Source: Bacillus sp. ISL-55 (GTDB taxonomy: Bacteria > Bacillota > Bacilli > Bacillales > Cytobacillaceae). From it: a DNA stretch of 40,726 bases. Location of the stretch: assembly GCF_018613155.1 (NCBI RefSeq), contig NZ_JAGGQU010000023.1, forward strand, positions 1 through 40,726, read 5' to 3'. Position 1 is the stretch's first letter. Each line of letters starts with the position of its first letter. The notes below the pieces were generated by a model. The model was not told where the DNA came from. It did not search any database and was given only the letters and a program-made list of their open reading frames with translations. Made by a program: the position numbers and the translations under genes. This document shows positions 1-7,332 of this stretch, one piece after another.

Positions 1-139
1 ACTTTAGTCTAGCAGTTACAAATATTTGGATTTTAATGAAATCTTATATTCTTTTCATCTTAAATTATTGACTCTTTAAGAATAAAAACCTATTTCACTA
101 ACAACTTTTTACAATTTTTGTGGTAACATTAAACCAAAG

Positions 140-153
140 AGTAAACGCTTTCA
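140..153 (+). promoter_or_regulatory. Candidate CcpA catabolite-response element (cre)
   Basis: AGTAAACGCTTTCA matches the Bacillus cre consensus (TGWAANCGNTNWCA) at all but the first base. It lies 38 bp upstream of the start codon of the nuclease-like gene. A cre would be odd for a defence gene but normal for a glycerophosphodiester-use gene. That fits the idea that this promoter once served the gene whose C-terminal stump lies at 1260-1439. This is a sequence match only. Confidence 0.4.
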
Positions 154-190
154 CTGCAATTATAGTAACAATATTAAGGAGGATTATAGT

Positions 191-1258
191 ATGGATAATT
201 TCATGGAACAAATTAAGACCTTGTCCAATCGGGTAGCGAAACTGCAATCAACTATTGTAACTGAAGAGGCTACTAAAACTTCAATTATCATGCCATTCTT
301 TCAAATACTAGGTTACGATATTTTTAATCCTGAAGAATTCACTCCCGAGTTTGTTGCGGATGTAGGAATAAAAAAAGGCGAAAAAGTGGATTATGCCATT
401 ATGAATGAAGGCAGTCCCGTAATTTTAATTGAAGCCAAATCAATAAATGAAAAACTACAAAAGCATGACTCTCAATTATTTAGGTATTTCGGTACTACCT
501 CTGCTAAATTTGCAATATTAACAAATGGTATCACTTATAGGTTCTATACAGATTTAGAAGAGCAGAATAAAATGGATACTTCACCTTTTTTCGAGTTTAA
601 TATTTTAGAACTAAAAGACAGCGCACTTGTTGAATTAGCAAAATTCAAGAAAAACAGTTTTAATTTAGAAAGTATATTTACAACAGCTTCAGAATTAAAA
701 TATCTAAATAAGCTTAAAAGCTACCTTAACGAACAAGTGGAGACACCAACTGAAGAGTTTGTAAGATTTATGATCAGCCAAATTTATGAAGGTGTTAAAA
801 CCAAAAACACTCTTGAAAAATTTGAACCAATTATTAAAAAGGCTTTTAAACAATTTATAAATGAACTTGTTAACGATAAACTCAATGCAGCCTTAAAAAC
901 AACTAATACAGATGAGGAAGCTCAAAAAGAAGCTGCAGCAACCTCTGAAACCATCCTTGTAAAAGACGAACCTCAAATTGCCACAACAGAAGAGGAGATA
1001 GAAGGTTTTGCAATAATTAAGATATTAATTAAAGATACACTTGCAGAAGAAAGAATATCTTATAGAGACAATCTTAGCTACTTTAACATTTTGCTGGATA
1101 ATAGTATTAGAAAATGGATATGCAGACTTGGATTTAATTCTTCTAATAAATACATTCAATTTAATGATGATGAGCGAACTACTATTAATATAGATAAAGT
1201 ATCTGACATTACAAAATACAAGGATAAACTATTAGAAGTATCTAATAAGTTCAATTAA
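191..1258 (+). CDS. Stand-alone PD-(D/E)XK nuclease-like protein (type I restriction R-subunit N-terminal family)
   Basis: The 355-residue product resembles the HsdR N-terminal nuclease-like domain found in many orphan proteins. The N-terminal 130 residues contain the expected core: VDYAIM (Asp near residue 67) followed by PVILIEAKS (Glu-x-Lys near residues 81-83), the D...ExK metal-binding pattern. The C-terminal half is Lys/Glu-rich and unassigned. No helicase motor, specificity subunit or methylase lies nearby, so this is not a complete restriction system. The start is fixed by AAGGAGG eight bases upstream. Base composition is visibly more AT-rich than the neighbours, and the stop codon abuts a gene fragment, both suggesting acquisition by transfer. 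Nuclease function is inferred from the motif. A DNA-binding or regulatory role is possible. Confidence 0.7.
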   Translation: MDNFMEQIKTLSNRVAKLQSTIVTEEATKTSIIMPFFQILGYDIFNPEEFTPEFVADVGIKKGEKVDYAIMNEGSPVILIEAKSINEKLQKHDSQLFRYFGTTSAKFAILTNGITYRFYTDLEEQNKMDTSPFFEFNILELKDSALVELAKFKKNSFNLESIFTTASELKYLNKLKSYLNEQVETPTEEFVRFMISQIYEGVKTKNTLEKFEPIIKKAFKQFINELVNDKLNAALKTTNTDEEAQKEAAATSETILVKDEPQIATTEEEIEGFAIIKILIKDTLAEERISYRDNLSYFNILLDNSIRKWICRLGFNSSNKYIQFNDDERTTINIDKVSDITKYKDKLLEVSNKFN

Positions 1259-1259
1259 A

Positions 1260-1439
1260 GAGTATCTAGAACCCAAGCTACGAACAGTATCAAAGGAACT
1301 GGTCGACAACGTCCACAGTCTTGGAATGCAGATCCAATCCTGGACTGCACGAAGCCCTGATGCATCTTATTTTCTAATTGAGATGAAGGTGGATGGCATA
1401 ATTAAAGATTCCCCTGATTATGTCGACCCGCGCAATTAA
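1260..1439 (+). pseudogene. C-terminal remnant of a glycerophosphodiester phosphodiesterase-like gene
   Basis: From the base after the nuclease stop codon, one frame stays open for about 60 codons and ends at TAA 1437-1439, but it has no usable start codon or ribosome binding site. Its translation contains SWTARSPDASYF followed by KVDGIIKDSPDYV. This matches the WT(x)n...VDGIITDxPD signature at the C-terminus of GDPD-type TIM-barrel phosphodiesterases. The catalytic N-terminal His and Glu region is absent, so the fragment cannot be active. It is followed by a good terminator, as expected for the natural 3' end of a gene. The family assignment rests on this short motif. Confidence 0.55.
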
Positions 1440-1444
1440 GTTAA

Positions 1445-1473
1445 AAACCTGTCCTGATAAGGATAGGTTTTTT
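1445..1473 (+). terminator. Intrinsic terminator after the GDPD remnant
   Basis: An 11-bp stem (AAACCTGTCCT with AGGATAGGTTT, one G-U pair) with a GATA loop runs into a T-rich tract. The following stretch to 1591 is AT-rich and holds the promoter of the next operon. Confidence 0.85.
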
Positions 1474-1533
1474 ATTTTATTTTAATAATATTAACTTCAT
1501 GATTAAAATAATTAATATTAATTTAATATTTTA

Positions 1534-1562
1534 TTTACATATTCAATTTATAATTATATTAT
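1534..1562 (+). promoter_or_regulatory. Putative sigma-A promoter of the DUF2089 operon
   Basis: TTTACA (1534-1539) and TATTAT (1557-1562) are separated by 17 bp in an AT-rich stretch just upstream of the DUF2089 gene. Other -10-like hexamers overlap, so the exact start point is uncertain. Confidence 0.4.
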
Positions 1563-1591
1563 ATATCTAAATACATCGAAAGGAGGCAGTC

Positions 1592-1957
1592 ATGGCATAT
1601 CCTGTCTTAACGAATTGTCCTGTTTGCAGCCAAACCCTTAAAATCACCAAGCTAAAATGCAATCACTGCGATACGACCATTGAAAATGAATTCGAACTCT
1701 CAAAGCTTGCATCGTTAACAAAGGAACAGCTTCAATTTGTCGAAACCTTCCTTGTATCCCGTGGAAACATTAAAGAAGTAGAAAAAGAGCTCGGGATTTC
1801 CTATCCGACTGTCCGAGGAAAGCTTAACGATATTATCACTGCGCTTGGATATGACACTCAAAAGAAAAATGAGCTGGATGAGAAGAAAATCGTTGCGATG
1901 CTGGAGAAGGGTGAGATTTCTCCAGAAGATGCGATCAAACTTTTAAAAGGTGAATAG
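1592..1957 (+). CDS. DUF2089 family protein, zinc-ribbon plus HTH-like
   Basis: The 121-residue protein has an N-terminal CPVC...CNHC zinc-ribbon (Cys near residues 9, 12, 23, 26). It is followed by a helical segment resembling a helix-turn-helix (GNIKEVEKELGISYPTVRG) and a short C-terminal helix pair ending GEISPEDAIKLL, similar to SHOCT-type tails. This architecture is typical of DUF2089 proteins, which are thought to act as small DNA-binding regulators. AAAGGAGG upstream fixes the start. It is first in an operon with a SHOCT-like gene whose start lies 12 bases downstream, so it probably controls or partners that gene. The biochemical role is unknown. Confidence 0.8.
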   Translation: MAYPVLTNCPVCSQTLKITKLKCNHCDTTIENEFELSKLASLTKEQLQFVETFLVSRGNIKEVEKELGISYPTVRGKLNDIITALGYDTQKKNELDEKKIVAMLEKGEISPEDAIKLLKGE

Positions 1958-1968
1958 GGGGAATAGTG

Positions 1969-2352
1969 ATGAGTGAAGAAATTTCAAAGATTCTAACGAT
2001 GGTACAAGAAGGTAAAATTGATTCCGAAAAAGGTGCCCAGCTGATTGCCGTACTCAAGGAAAAAGAAACGCCTGCATTGCCTAACAAACCAAATAAATAC
2101 TTAGATAAAACATTAAAAATCCGGGTAGTATCCAAGGAAAATGACAATGTGAACGTCAATGTGCCAATCAAGCTTGTAAAAGCCCTTCTCAAGACTGGAC
2201 ACAGCATCGCTGCTGGCATCCCTCAATCCCAGCAATATGTCAAGGACCTTGATATCAACATGCTGATCGATGCAATCGAGAATGAGCTGGACGGCAACAT
2301 CGTTGACATCCAATCAGCAAATGGCGATACCGTTAAAGTCGTCATTGAGTAA
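1969..2352 (+). CDS. SHOCT-like domain protein, partner of DUF2089
   Basis: The product is about 127 residues. Residues 1-30 form a short helical SHOCT-like hairpin (ISKILTMVQEGKIDSEKGAQ), followed by a linker and a beta-rich C-terminal domain with LKIRVVSKENDNVNVNVPI. Such proteins commonly sit next to DUF2089 and YvlB-type envelope-stress genes in Bacillaceae. The ATG at 1969 is preferred over the GTG at 1966 because AGGGGG ends seven bases before it. The gene is translationally close to the DUF2089 gene and is followed by a frameshifted third gene that starts like its C-terminal domain, suggesting paralogy. Function is unknown. Confidence 0.7.
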   Translation: MSEEISKILTMVQEGKIDSEKGAQLIAVLKEKETPALPNKPNKYLDKTLKIRVVSKENDNVNVNVPIKLVKALLKTGHSIAAGIPQSQQYVKDLDINMLIDAIENELDGNIVDIQSANGDTVKVVIE

Positions 2353-2357
2353 AAAGT

Positions 2358-2620
2358 ATGCTGAAAATAAAAATCAAAAAACGTAATAAGATTGCATTAC
2401 ACCTGCCAGTTCCATTCTTGCCTCTGAAAAATTCAGGAACCAGATGCACAAATGGGCGAATCAGGATCTTGAACATAATCATGTTCCCGCCGCAATTTTC
2501 GATACTATACTAAACAAGCAGCTGATGAATGAATTGATCCGTGAACTAGGCGAGCACAAAGGAACCGTGCTTGTTGATGTGAGATTGCATGATGGTACTG
2601 AGGTCATTGTGAAGCTATGA
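2358..2620 (+). pseudogene. Frameshifted third gene of the DUF2089 operon, likely SHOCT-partner paralogue
   Basis: Translation from ATG 2358 begins MLKIKIKKRNKIALHLPVP, closely resembling the LKIRV...VPI strand pattern of the upstream gene. It then runs to an early TAA near 2513. Shifting frame near 2420 continues without interruption as FRNQMHKWANQDLEHNHVP to the end, including LVDVRLHDGTEVIVKL and TGA at 2618-2620. The repaired product would be roughly 87 residues, with the same closing beta-hairpin as the neighbour. Because both halves look natural, a single indel (or a sequencing error) is the simplest explanation. Confidence 0.65.
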
Positions 2621-2625
2621 AAATA

Positions 2626-2664
2626 AGAAACCCTGACTCCTATTGCAATGAAGACAGGGTTTCT
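2626..2664. terminator. Bidirectional terminator between convergent genes
   Basis: AGAAACCCTG and CAGGGTTTCT form a perfect 10-bp stem, with A- and T-rich flanks on either side. It serves both the plus-strand operon and the minus-strand acetyltransferase gene. Confidence 0.8.
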
Positions 2665-2668
2665 CTAT

Positions 2669-3187
2669 TCAGAACAATTTTTCGAAGCAAACATATAATT
2701 CATGTCCTTCTGGCTTTCCATTCATCATTACTCTTCCGGTAATTGTATAACCCCTTTTCTCATAAAAGGAAACAGCCCCCTCATTTCCGGAGTATGTATC
2801 TAGCCGGAGCACTCCATATCCGTGATCCTTCGCAAAGTCCTCGGCAAACTGAAGCATCTTGCTGCCATACCCGCCACCCTGAGCAGATGGGTCGACACAG
2901 AACGAATGGAGAATCAGCGGCTTTCCTTCTGTAAAAGACCAATTTGCATTCTCCCACTCAGGAGCCTGCCACTCATCGAGAACCATTACACCAATGGTGT
3001 CATCGCCTTTTTTCAAGACAAACAATTCTTCACCCTGCATCGCATTTTCGAAATACTCATGGTTGGGGTACTTTTCATCCCATTGTAAAATGCCTCTCGA
3101 CTCAAGATAGTCTTTGCATTCTGCAAACATTGAGCCGATGACCGGCAAATCTTCTTCAGTTGCTCGTTCAATATGTTCTAGAGCCAT
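2669..3187 (-). CDS. GNAT family N-acetyltransferase
   Basis: The 172-residue protein has a full GNAT fold. Acetyl-CoA-binding motif A is visible as LHSFCVDPSAQGGGYGSKML (Q-x-x-G-x-G pattern, about residues 92-111). Motif B follows as LRLDTYSGNEGAVSFYEKRG. It would transfer an acetyl group from acetyl-CoA to an amine, with unknown substrate. Length is normal for the family, and AAGGAG upstream supports the start. A 42-codon small ORF lies just upstream on the same strand and may be co-transcribed. Confidence 0.85.
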   Translation of the reverse strand: MALEHIERATEEDLPVIGSMFAECKDYLESRGILQWDEKYPNHEYFENAMQGEELFVLKKGDDTIGVMVLDEWQAPEWENANWSFTEGKPLILHSFCVDPSAQGGGYGSKMLQFAEDFAKDHGYGVLRLDTYSGNEGAVSFYEKRGYTITGRVMMNGKPEGHELYVCFEKLF

Positions 3188-3208
3188 ATTTTTACTCCTT
3201 CACTGCCT

Positions 3209-3337
3209 CTATTCACTGTCAGGCGTTACGTTAAAAAAGTTTGCACTTTTGTTCTTCTTCTTTTCTTCATTTTTCTTCTCATCCATTTTCCCGTCTGATT
3301 CATAACTTAATTTGAATTGCTGCTGATCTTTTTTCAT
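3209..3337 (-). CDS. Possible small charged protein (42 aa)
   Basis: An open frame of 42 codons begins MKKDQQQFKLSYESDGKM, continues through a Lys/Glu-rich stretch and ends in NFFNVTPDSE. GGGAG lies about 13 bases upstream, somewhat far for a strong ribosome binding site. It ends 21 bases before the acetyltransferase start on the same strand. I do not recognise a family. The hydrophilic, near-repeat-free composition would fit a small cytosolic or spore protein, but a chance ORF is not excluded. Confidence 0.35.
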   Translation of the reverse strand: MKKDQQQFKLSYESDGKMDEKKNEEKKKNKSANFFNVTPDSE

Positions 3338-3581
3338 CGTAAAATCTTCTCTCCCTTACAGCTTGGTATTAGGTTTAGCTTGTCCTTTTTACGGTGTAAA
3401 ATTCGATTTCTTCATGCTTGGTGTGGATAGCAGAGAATTAAATCTTCTGGCGCAGTATCTTTTTTCATTATCTTCACGTTATTAAATTGATTAATCACAA
3501 TATTTAGCTTTACGAAGTTTCACGAATATCAGATAATTGGAGATAAGAAAAATTCATTAGAAACCGAGAGGCACAAACAGA

Positions 3582-4793
3582 ATGTGGAGAAATAAGAATG
3601 TCTGGATTTTATTGACCGGCGAGTTTATAGCCGGGTTAGGACTATGGCTTGGAATCATTGGAAACCTTGAGTTTATGCAGGAACAAATTCCTTCTGACTT
3701 TTTAAAATCGCTGCTGCTTGCTGCTGGATTACTGGCTGGTATTGCAGTTGGACCTCTTGCAGGAAGAATGACAGACCAATACAGCAAAAAGGCTGTCATG
3801 CTGATTTCTGGTTTTATACGAATTATCAGTGTCGTTTTTATGCTGATTGCCATTCAAACAAGTTCAGTATGGTGGATGCTTGTATTCCTCGTGTTATTGC
3901 AAATATCTGCCGCCTTCTACTTTCCGGCACTCCAGGCAGCAATCCCGCTTGTCGTTAGCGAGAAGGACTTGCTGCAGCTGAATGGAGTCCATATGAATGT
4001 GTCCACGTTATCTCGTATTATCGGGACTGCGGCTGCAGGAATTTTGCTTGTCGCCATTCCTTTGAATGCTGTGTATCTCCTTTCGATGGCTGCATACATT
4101 GTTCTGTTCGGACTGACCTGGTTTTTACAGTTTGATGAAAACAAAAAGGTCTCTGCAGTCAAAGATGGCCAGCAAAAACAAGGATTCAAAGACGTGTTCC
4201 CTATCATCGTCAAGCTGCCGATTGTGATGATGACTTTGATCTTGACCTTGATCCCGCTTATATTCCTGGGCGGCTTCAACTTGGTTGTCATCAATATCAG
4301 TGAGCTGCAGGACAGTACTGCCATCAAAGGCTGGATTTATACCGCCGAAGGTCTCGCCTTCATGAGCGGCGCGTTTTTGATTAAACGAATCAGCTATAAA
4401 TTTTCACCTTATAAAATTTTGTTTGCAAGCTCGATGCTGATCGGCTTCTCCCAGCTGATGCTCTATTTTGCCAATCTGCCAGTCCTGACGATCATCGCTT
4501 TTCTGCTGTTCGGATTTTCAGTAGGCTGCTTCTTCCCGACAGCAGCTACGATTTTCCAGACTAGGGTGCCTAAAGACTTTCACGGCCGTTTCTTCTCGTT
4601 TCGGAATATGATGGACCGCGTCTTCTTCCAGGTCGTCCTGTTAATGACCGGATTCCTTCTCGATGCAGTCGGACTCCAAAAGATGAGCGTCATGTTCGGT
4701 GCACTGTCCATCGTCATGACTGTGATTTTTTTCATGAGGTCGCGTAACTTAAGGGCCGCCACCTCGGAAACTGAACAAAGCGTAAGCTCGTAG
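3582..4793 (+). CDS. Major facilitator superfamily transporter
   Basis: The 403-residue membrane protein has about twelve hydrophobic segments and the MFS motif A variant AGRMTDQYSKKAVML in the loop after TM2 (about residues 61-75). It most resembles drug-efflux-type MFS proteins of Bacillaceae (the MdtH/YfmO-like group). The substrate cannot be read from the sequence. GAGAGG upstream serves as the ribosome binding site. It is monocistronic, ended by a strong hairpin at 4820. The 244 bases upstream (3338-3581) hold no recognisable gene. Confidence 0.8.
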   Translation: MWRNKNVWILLTGEFIAGLGLWLGIIGNLEFMQEQIPSDFLKSLLLAAGLLAGIAVGPLAGRMTDQYSKKAVMLISGFIRIISVVFMLIAIQTSSVWWMLVFLVLLQISAAFYFPALQAAIPLVVSEKDLLQLNGVHMNVSTLSRIIGTAAAGILLVAIPLNAVYLLSMAAYIVLFGLTWFLQFDENKKVSAVKDGQQKQGFKDVFPIIVKLPIVMMTLILTLIPLIFLGGFNLVVINISELQDSTAIKGWIYTAEGLAFMSGAFLIKRISYKFSPYKILFASSMLIGFSQLMLYFANLPVLTIIAFLLFGFSVGCFFPTAATIFQTRVPKDFHGRFFSFRNMMDRVFFQVVLLMTGFLLDAVGLQKMSVMFGALSIVMTVIFFMRSRNLRAATSETEQSVSS

Positions 4794-4819
4794 ACTAAAT
4801 GAAATACTTCTTTATTACC

Positions 4820-4854
4820 GTCCGTCATCAAGGCCATGACGGACATTTTCTTTT
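4820..4854 (+). terminator. Intrinsic terminator of the MFS gene
   Basis: A 9-bp stem (GTCCGTCAT with ATGACGGAC, 7-base loop) is followed by ATTTTCTTTT. Confidence 0.85.
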
Positions 4855-5007
4855 GAATCACGATATTTCTGTCTGTTATCAAGGTTGTAAAGATGCATTT
4901 AAAACGATAGACACCCTTATGAAACACAAAATTTTGTTGCGTCAGTGAAACTTGCTTCACAGATAATCCGTATAAGTAGGTAAGGACTCTTTTAGAGGTG
5001 ATCGTTT

Positions 5008-5730
5008 ATGACGTTATTTATTGGAATACAGCTTTTAATGATTGTTATGTTCCTGTTCTTTGGCTGGGCGATCGTGAAAAAGGAATGGTACTGGCTGATT
5101 TCTAATTTCAATGGCAAATCGAAGGATGAGCAGCAGCAATTAATCCAGAATGGCTATCCACAAAGAGTCGGGAAGCTGATGCTCGCCACTGCAGCGGGCA
5201 TGGCCATTCTTCTACCCTTAAGTTTCACATCTTTCCAATATTCCATCGAAGTCCAGTTCGGTTTTATAATGGTATTCCTTCTCGGCGGTCTCATTTATCT
5301 TTCCAAATATGAAATAAAGGAGAAGCGTAAGCGGAGCTATATCTTCAGTAGCCTTCTCGCCATTGGAACGATTGGGTTTATAGTGGGCCTTTCATTTGTA
5401 GGATATAAGGACTTTGAACTTATGGAAAATGAAGATTCTTTTGAAATCACGGGCATGTATGGCGGAGAATGGGAATACGCGGATATTCGCCATATTGAAC
5501 TTTTAGAGGAAATGCCAGAAGTGACATGGAAAGAAAACGGGTTCGGTCTTGCCACATTGGCAAAGGGTCATTTCAAAGTAACTGACTACGGCAGCAGCCT
5601 TCTTTTTATCCACAAAGGCTCTCCACCTTATTTATTCATCGAAACGGAAAATGACAAGATCTTCATCAACAGCAAGAATCGAGATGAAACCGAAGAGTGG
5701 TATGATATTCTTTCTGAAAGAACTAAGTAA
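5008..5730 (+). CDS. DUF3784 membrane protein with C-terminal PH-like domain
   Basis: The 240-residue protein has an N-terminal helix (residues 3-22), a DUF3784-like segment (WYWLISNFNGKSKDEQQQLI), two or three further membrane helices up to about residue 135, and then a cytoplasmic domain. The last 100 residues, beta-rich and ending in a helix (DETEEWYDILSERTK), resemble bacterial pleckstrin-homology-like domains. The start is secured by AGAGGTGATC, a near-perfect anti-SD match, eight bases upstream. No function is known for such proteins. Confidence 0.65.
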   Translation: MTLFIGIQLLMIVMFLFFGWAIVKKEWYWLISNFNGKSKDEQQQLIQNGYPQRVGKLMLATAAGMAILLPLSFTSFQYSIEVQFGFIMVFLLGGLIYLSKYEIKEKRKRSYIFSSLLAIGTIGFIVGLSFVGYKDFELMENEDSFEITGMYGGEWEYADIRHIELLEEMPEVTWKENGFGLATLAKGHFKVTDYGSSLLFIHKGSPPYLFIETENDKIFINSKNRDETEEWYDILSERTK

Positions 5731-5766
5731 GGGTGTCCCGTTAAAAAAACAGGCACCCTTTATTTA
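5729..5766 (+). terminator. Intrinsic terminator of the DUF3784 gene
   Basis: AAGGGTGTCC pairs with GGCACCCTT across a loop of about 13 bases and is followed by TTATTTATA. The first arm overlaps the stop codon. Confidence 0.75.
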
Positions 5767-5902
5767 TATCGGAAGCTCTTTGATGAACCCCTCGGGATTC
5801 CCTCAGCACCAAAATTAGCGGGTACCGTCATGATTCCCACGAGAAAAACCATCTGAGAATAGAAAGTCCAGTAATTGGAATGGTGAAATCAGGTTAACTT
5901 CT

Positions 5903-5931
5903 TTGACTTAAACACTTACTAATAGTAACCT
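5903..5931 (+). promoter_or_regulatory. Putative promoter of the nitroreductase gene
   Basis: TTGACT (5903-5908) and TAACCT (5926-5931) are spaced by 17 bp. The -10 region overlaps the first palindromic operator, so bound repressor would occlude RNA polymerase. Confidence 0.45.
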
Positions 5932-5953
5932 GAATAACGCTTACTAAAAGTAA
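5916..5953. promoter_or_regulatory. Two palindromic operators (TTACTAnTAGTAA type)
   Basis: TTACTAATAGTAA (5916-5928) and TTACTAAAAGTAA (5941-5953) are 13-bp palindromes with centres 25 bp apart, just before the ribosome binding site of the nitroreductase gene. They resemble the TTACTnnnnGTAA-like boxes bound by the redox-sensing DUF24/HxlR-type repressors YodB and CatR of B. subtilis, which control nitroreductases and quinone-detoxification genes. No such regulator gene lies in the window. Confidence 0.6.
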
Positions 5954-5973
5954 CAAACTTTGGAGGAATAGAT

Positions 5974-6600
5974 ATGAATACATCCGAGACAAGCCTGGCC
6001 ACGGTAATTCGTGAACGCCGTTCTGTCAGAAAATATAATCCTGACGTCAAGATTTCACAAGAAGAGATTTTAGATATTTTAAAAGAAGCAACCCTGGCAC
6101 CTTCTTCTAGCAATCTCCAGCCATGGAGGTTCCTCGTTATCCAGGACGAGGAAACGAAAAAAGAACTAAGAACGATCGCCAATAATCAAGAGCAGGTGGA
6201 AACTTCTTCAGCCGTTATTGCTGTACTGGGCGATCGGGAAATGTACCGAAATGGCGAAAAAGTATACCGCAGTTCATATGAAGCTGGGTATATGGATGAA
6301 GCAACAATGAGCAGAATGATTGAAAATACCAATAAATTATACCCTTCTGCTCACGTTGGAATAAGAGAGAACATCGCGTCCTTTGATGCCGGACTGATTA
6401 CGATGCAGCTTATGCTGATTGCCAGAGCACGAGGTTATGATACTGTGCCAATGGGCGGATTCAACAAGCAGCAATTCATCGAAAAGTTCAACATTGATGG
6501 GCGTTATATGCCTGTCCTCCTGCTGGCTCTTGGAAAGGCTGCTCAGACAGGACATCCTACAACCCGTATTCCGGTCGAGGAAATTGTAGAATTTATATAA
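5974..6600 (+). CDS. Nitroreductase family protein (FMN-dependent NAD(P)H oxidoreductase)
   Basis: The 208-residue protein shows the family pattern: IRERRSVRKYNPDVKIS at the N-terminus (FMN phosphate contacts), LAPSSSNLQPWRFLVI (about residues 42-57), and a C-terminal RYMPVLLLALGKA strand. These enzymes reduce nitro compounds, quinones or azo dyes as FMN dimers in the cytosol. TTTGGAGG upstream fixes the start. The gene stands alone between two palindromic operators and a bidirectional terminator. The operator type suggests induction by quinones, diamide or other electrophiles, as for B. subtilis yodC. The physiological substrate is unknown. Confidence 0.85.
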   Translation: MNTSETSLATVIRERRSVRKYNPDVKISQEEILDILKEATLAPSSSNLQPWRFLVIQDEETKKELRTIANNQEQVETSSAVIAVLGDREMYRNGEKVYRSSYEAGYMDEATMSRMIENTNKLYPSAHVGIRENIASFDAGLITMQLMLIARARGYDTVPMGGFNKQQFIEKFNIDGRYMPVLLLALGKAAQTGHPTTRIPVEEIVEFI

Positions 6601-6605
6601 GGACA

Positions 6606-6638
6606 TAAAAAAGAACTAGTCCGAGGACTAGTTCTTTT
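6606..6638. terminator. Bidirectional terminator between nitroreductase and FrnE-like genes
   Basis: A perfect 13-bp stem (AAAGAACTAGTCC with GGACTAGTTCTTT, loop GA) is flanked by A and T runs. The TAG stop codon of the minus-strand gene lies inside the stem. Confidence 0.9.
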
Positions 6639-7332
6639 CATTAGGAATTTCACAGCCATCATCATCACAAATCATTCCGTCATCATTGTTCAAAACAGTG
6701 ATTTGATTTTCTGCAATGACTTTTTTCAGCGACTGAACGATTACATCAGTCGGCTGTGCGCCTGTTATGGCATACTTCTTATTGATCAGGAAGAATGGCA
6801 CACCTGTGATGCCATACTGCTGGCCAGTGCTTTCATCAGCACGGACTTCATCCGCCATATCACCGCTTGCAAGCATTTCCTCTACAGCTCCACGATTCAA
6901 TCCCACTTCTACGGCCAATTCCGTCAATGTTTCATGGTCCCCAATATGTTTCGATTCAGTAAAATAGGCACGTAAAATTCTTTCGGTCATCTCTGCCATC
7001 ATTCCATGTTTTTTTGCAAACATCGTCAAACGGTGAGCATCAAATGTATTCGTTAAAATGAGCGTGTCGATATTATATTCCAGGCCGGATTCCTTCGCCA
7101 TTTGCACCATATTTTGCGTGCTTGCTTTCGCCTGGGCAATGCTCATCCCATATTTTTTTGAGAGAGCTTCATACATATTGTAATCGATGTCCCGCTTCAT
7201 GTTCGGATCAAGCTCAAAGCATCGATACGTCACTTCAATTGGGTGATCAATCTGTTTAATAGCGTCATCCAGACGCCTTTTGCCAATATAGCAGAACGGT
7301 CAAGCAAAGTCAGTCCACATTTCAATCTGCAT
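6628..7332 (-). CDS. FrnE-type DsbA family oxidoreductase with in-frame TGA at the catalytic Cys (candidate selenoprotein)
   Basis: Read from ATG 7332 (GGAGG eight bases upstream) the frame gives MQIEMWTDFA, then TGA at 7302-7300, then PFCYIGKRRLDDAIK and an uninterrupted sequence to TAG, 234 codons in all. FrnE-type thioredoxin-fold proteins have CPFC or CPWC at this point, so the TGA replaces the nucleophilic Cys and would give UPFC. The cis-Pro loop GITGVPFF (about residue 179) and a C-terminal Cys-x4-Cys (residues 222 and 227), seen in other FrnE proteins, are intact. The only alternative start is a GTG at 7233 without a ribosome binding site; it would delete the active site. A stem-loop suited to a bacterial SECIS lies at 7262-7276. 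The alternative is a pseudogene from one Cys-to-stop substitution. No selenium-pathway gene is in the window. Confidence 0.75.
7260..7278 (-). promoter_or_regulatory. Candidate bacterial SECIS stem-loop
   Basis: On the minus strand GCGTC-TGGAT-GACGC forms a 5-bp stem with a 5-base loop, extendable by a G-U pair and, past one mismatch, two A-U pairs. The loop carries GG, and 28 bases separate the TGA from the loop. Bacterial SECIS elements known from other systems have a small stem with G in the first loop positions, roughly 16-37 bases after UGA. The same bases encode RRLDDA, so coding constraint could also produce a hairpin. Confidence 0.55.

Noticed and set aside
191-1258. Nuclease-like gene as a full restriction-modification system
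   Set aside because: No helicase domain, specificity subunit or DNA methylase is encoded nearby.
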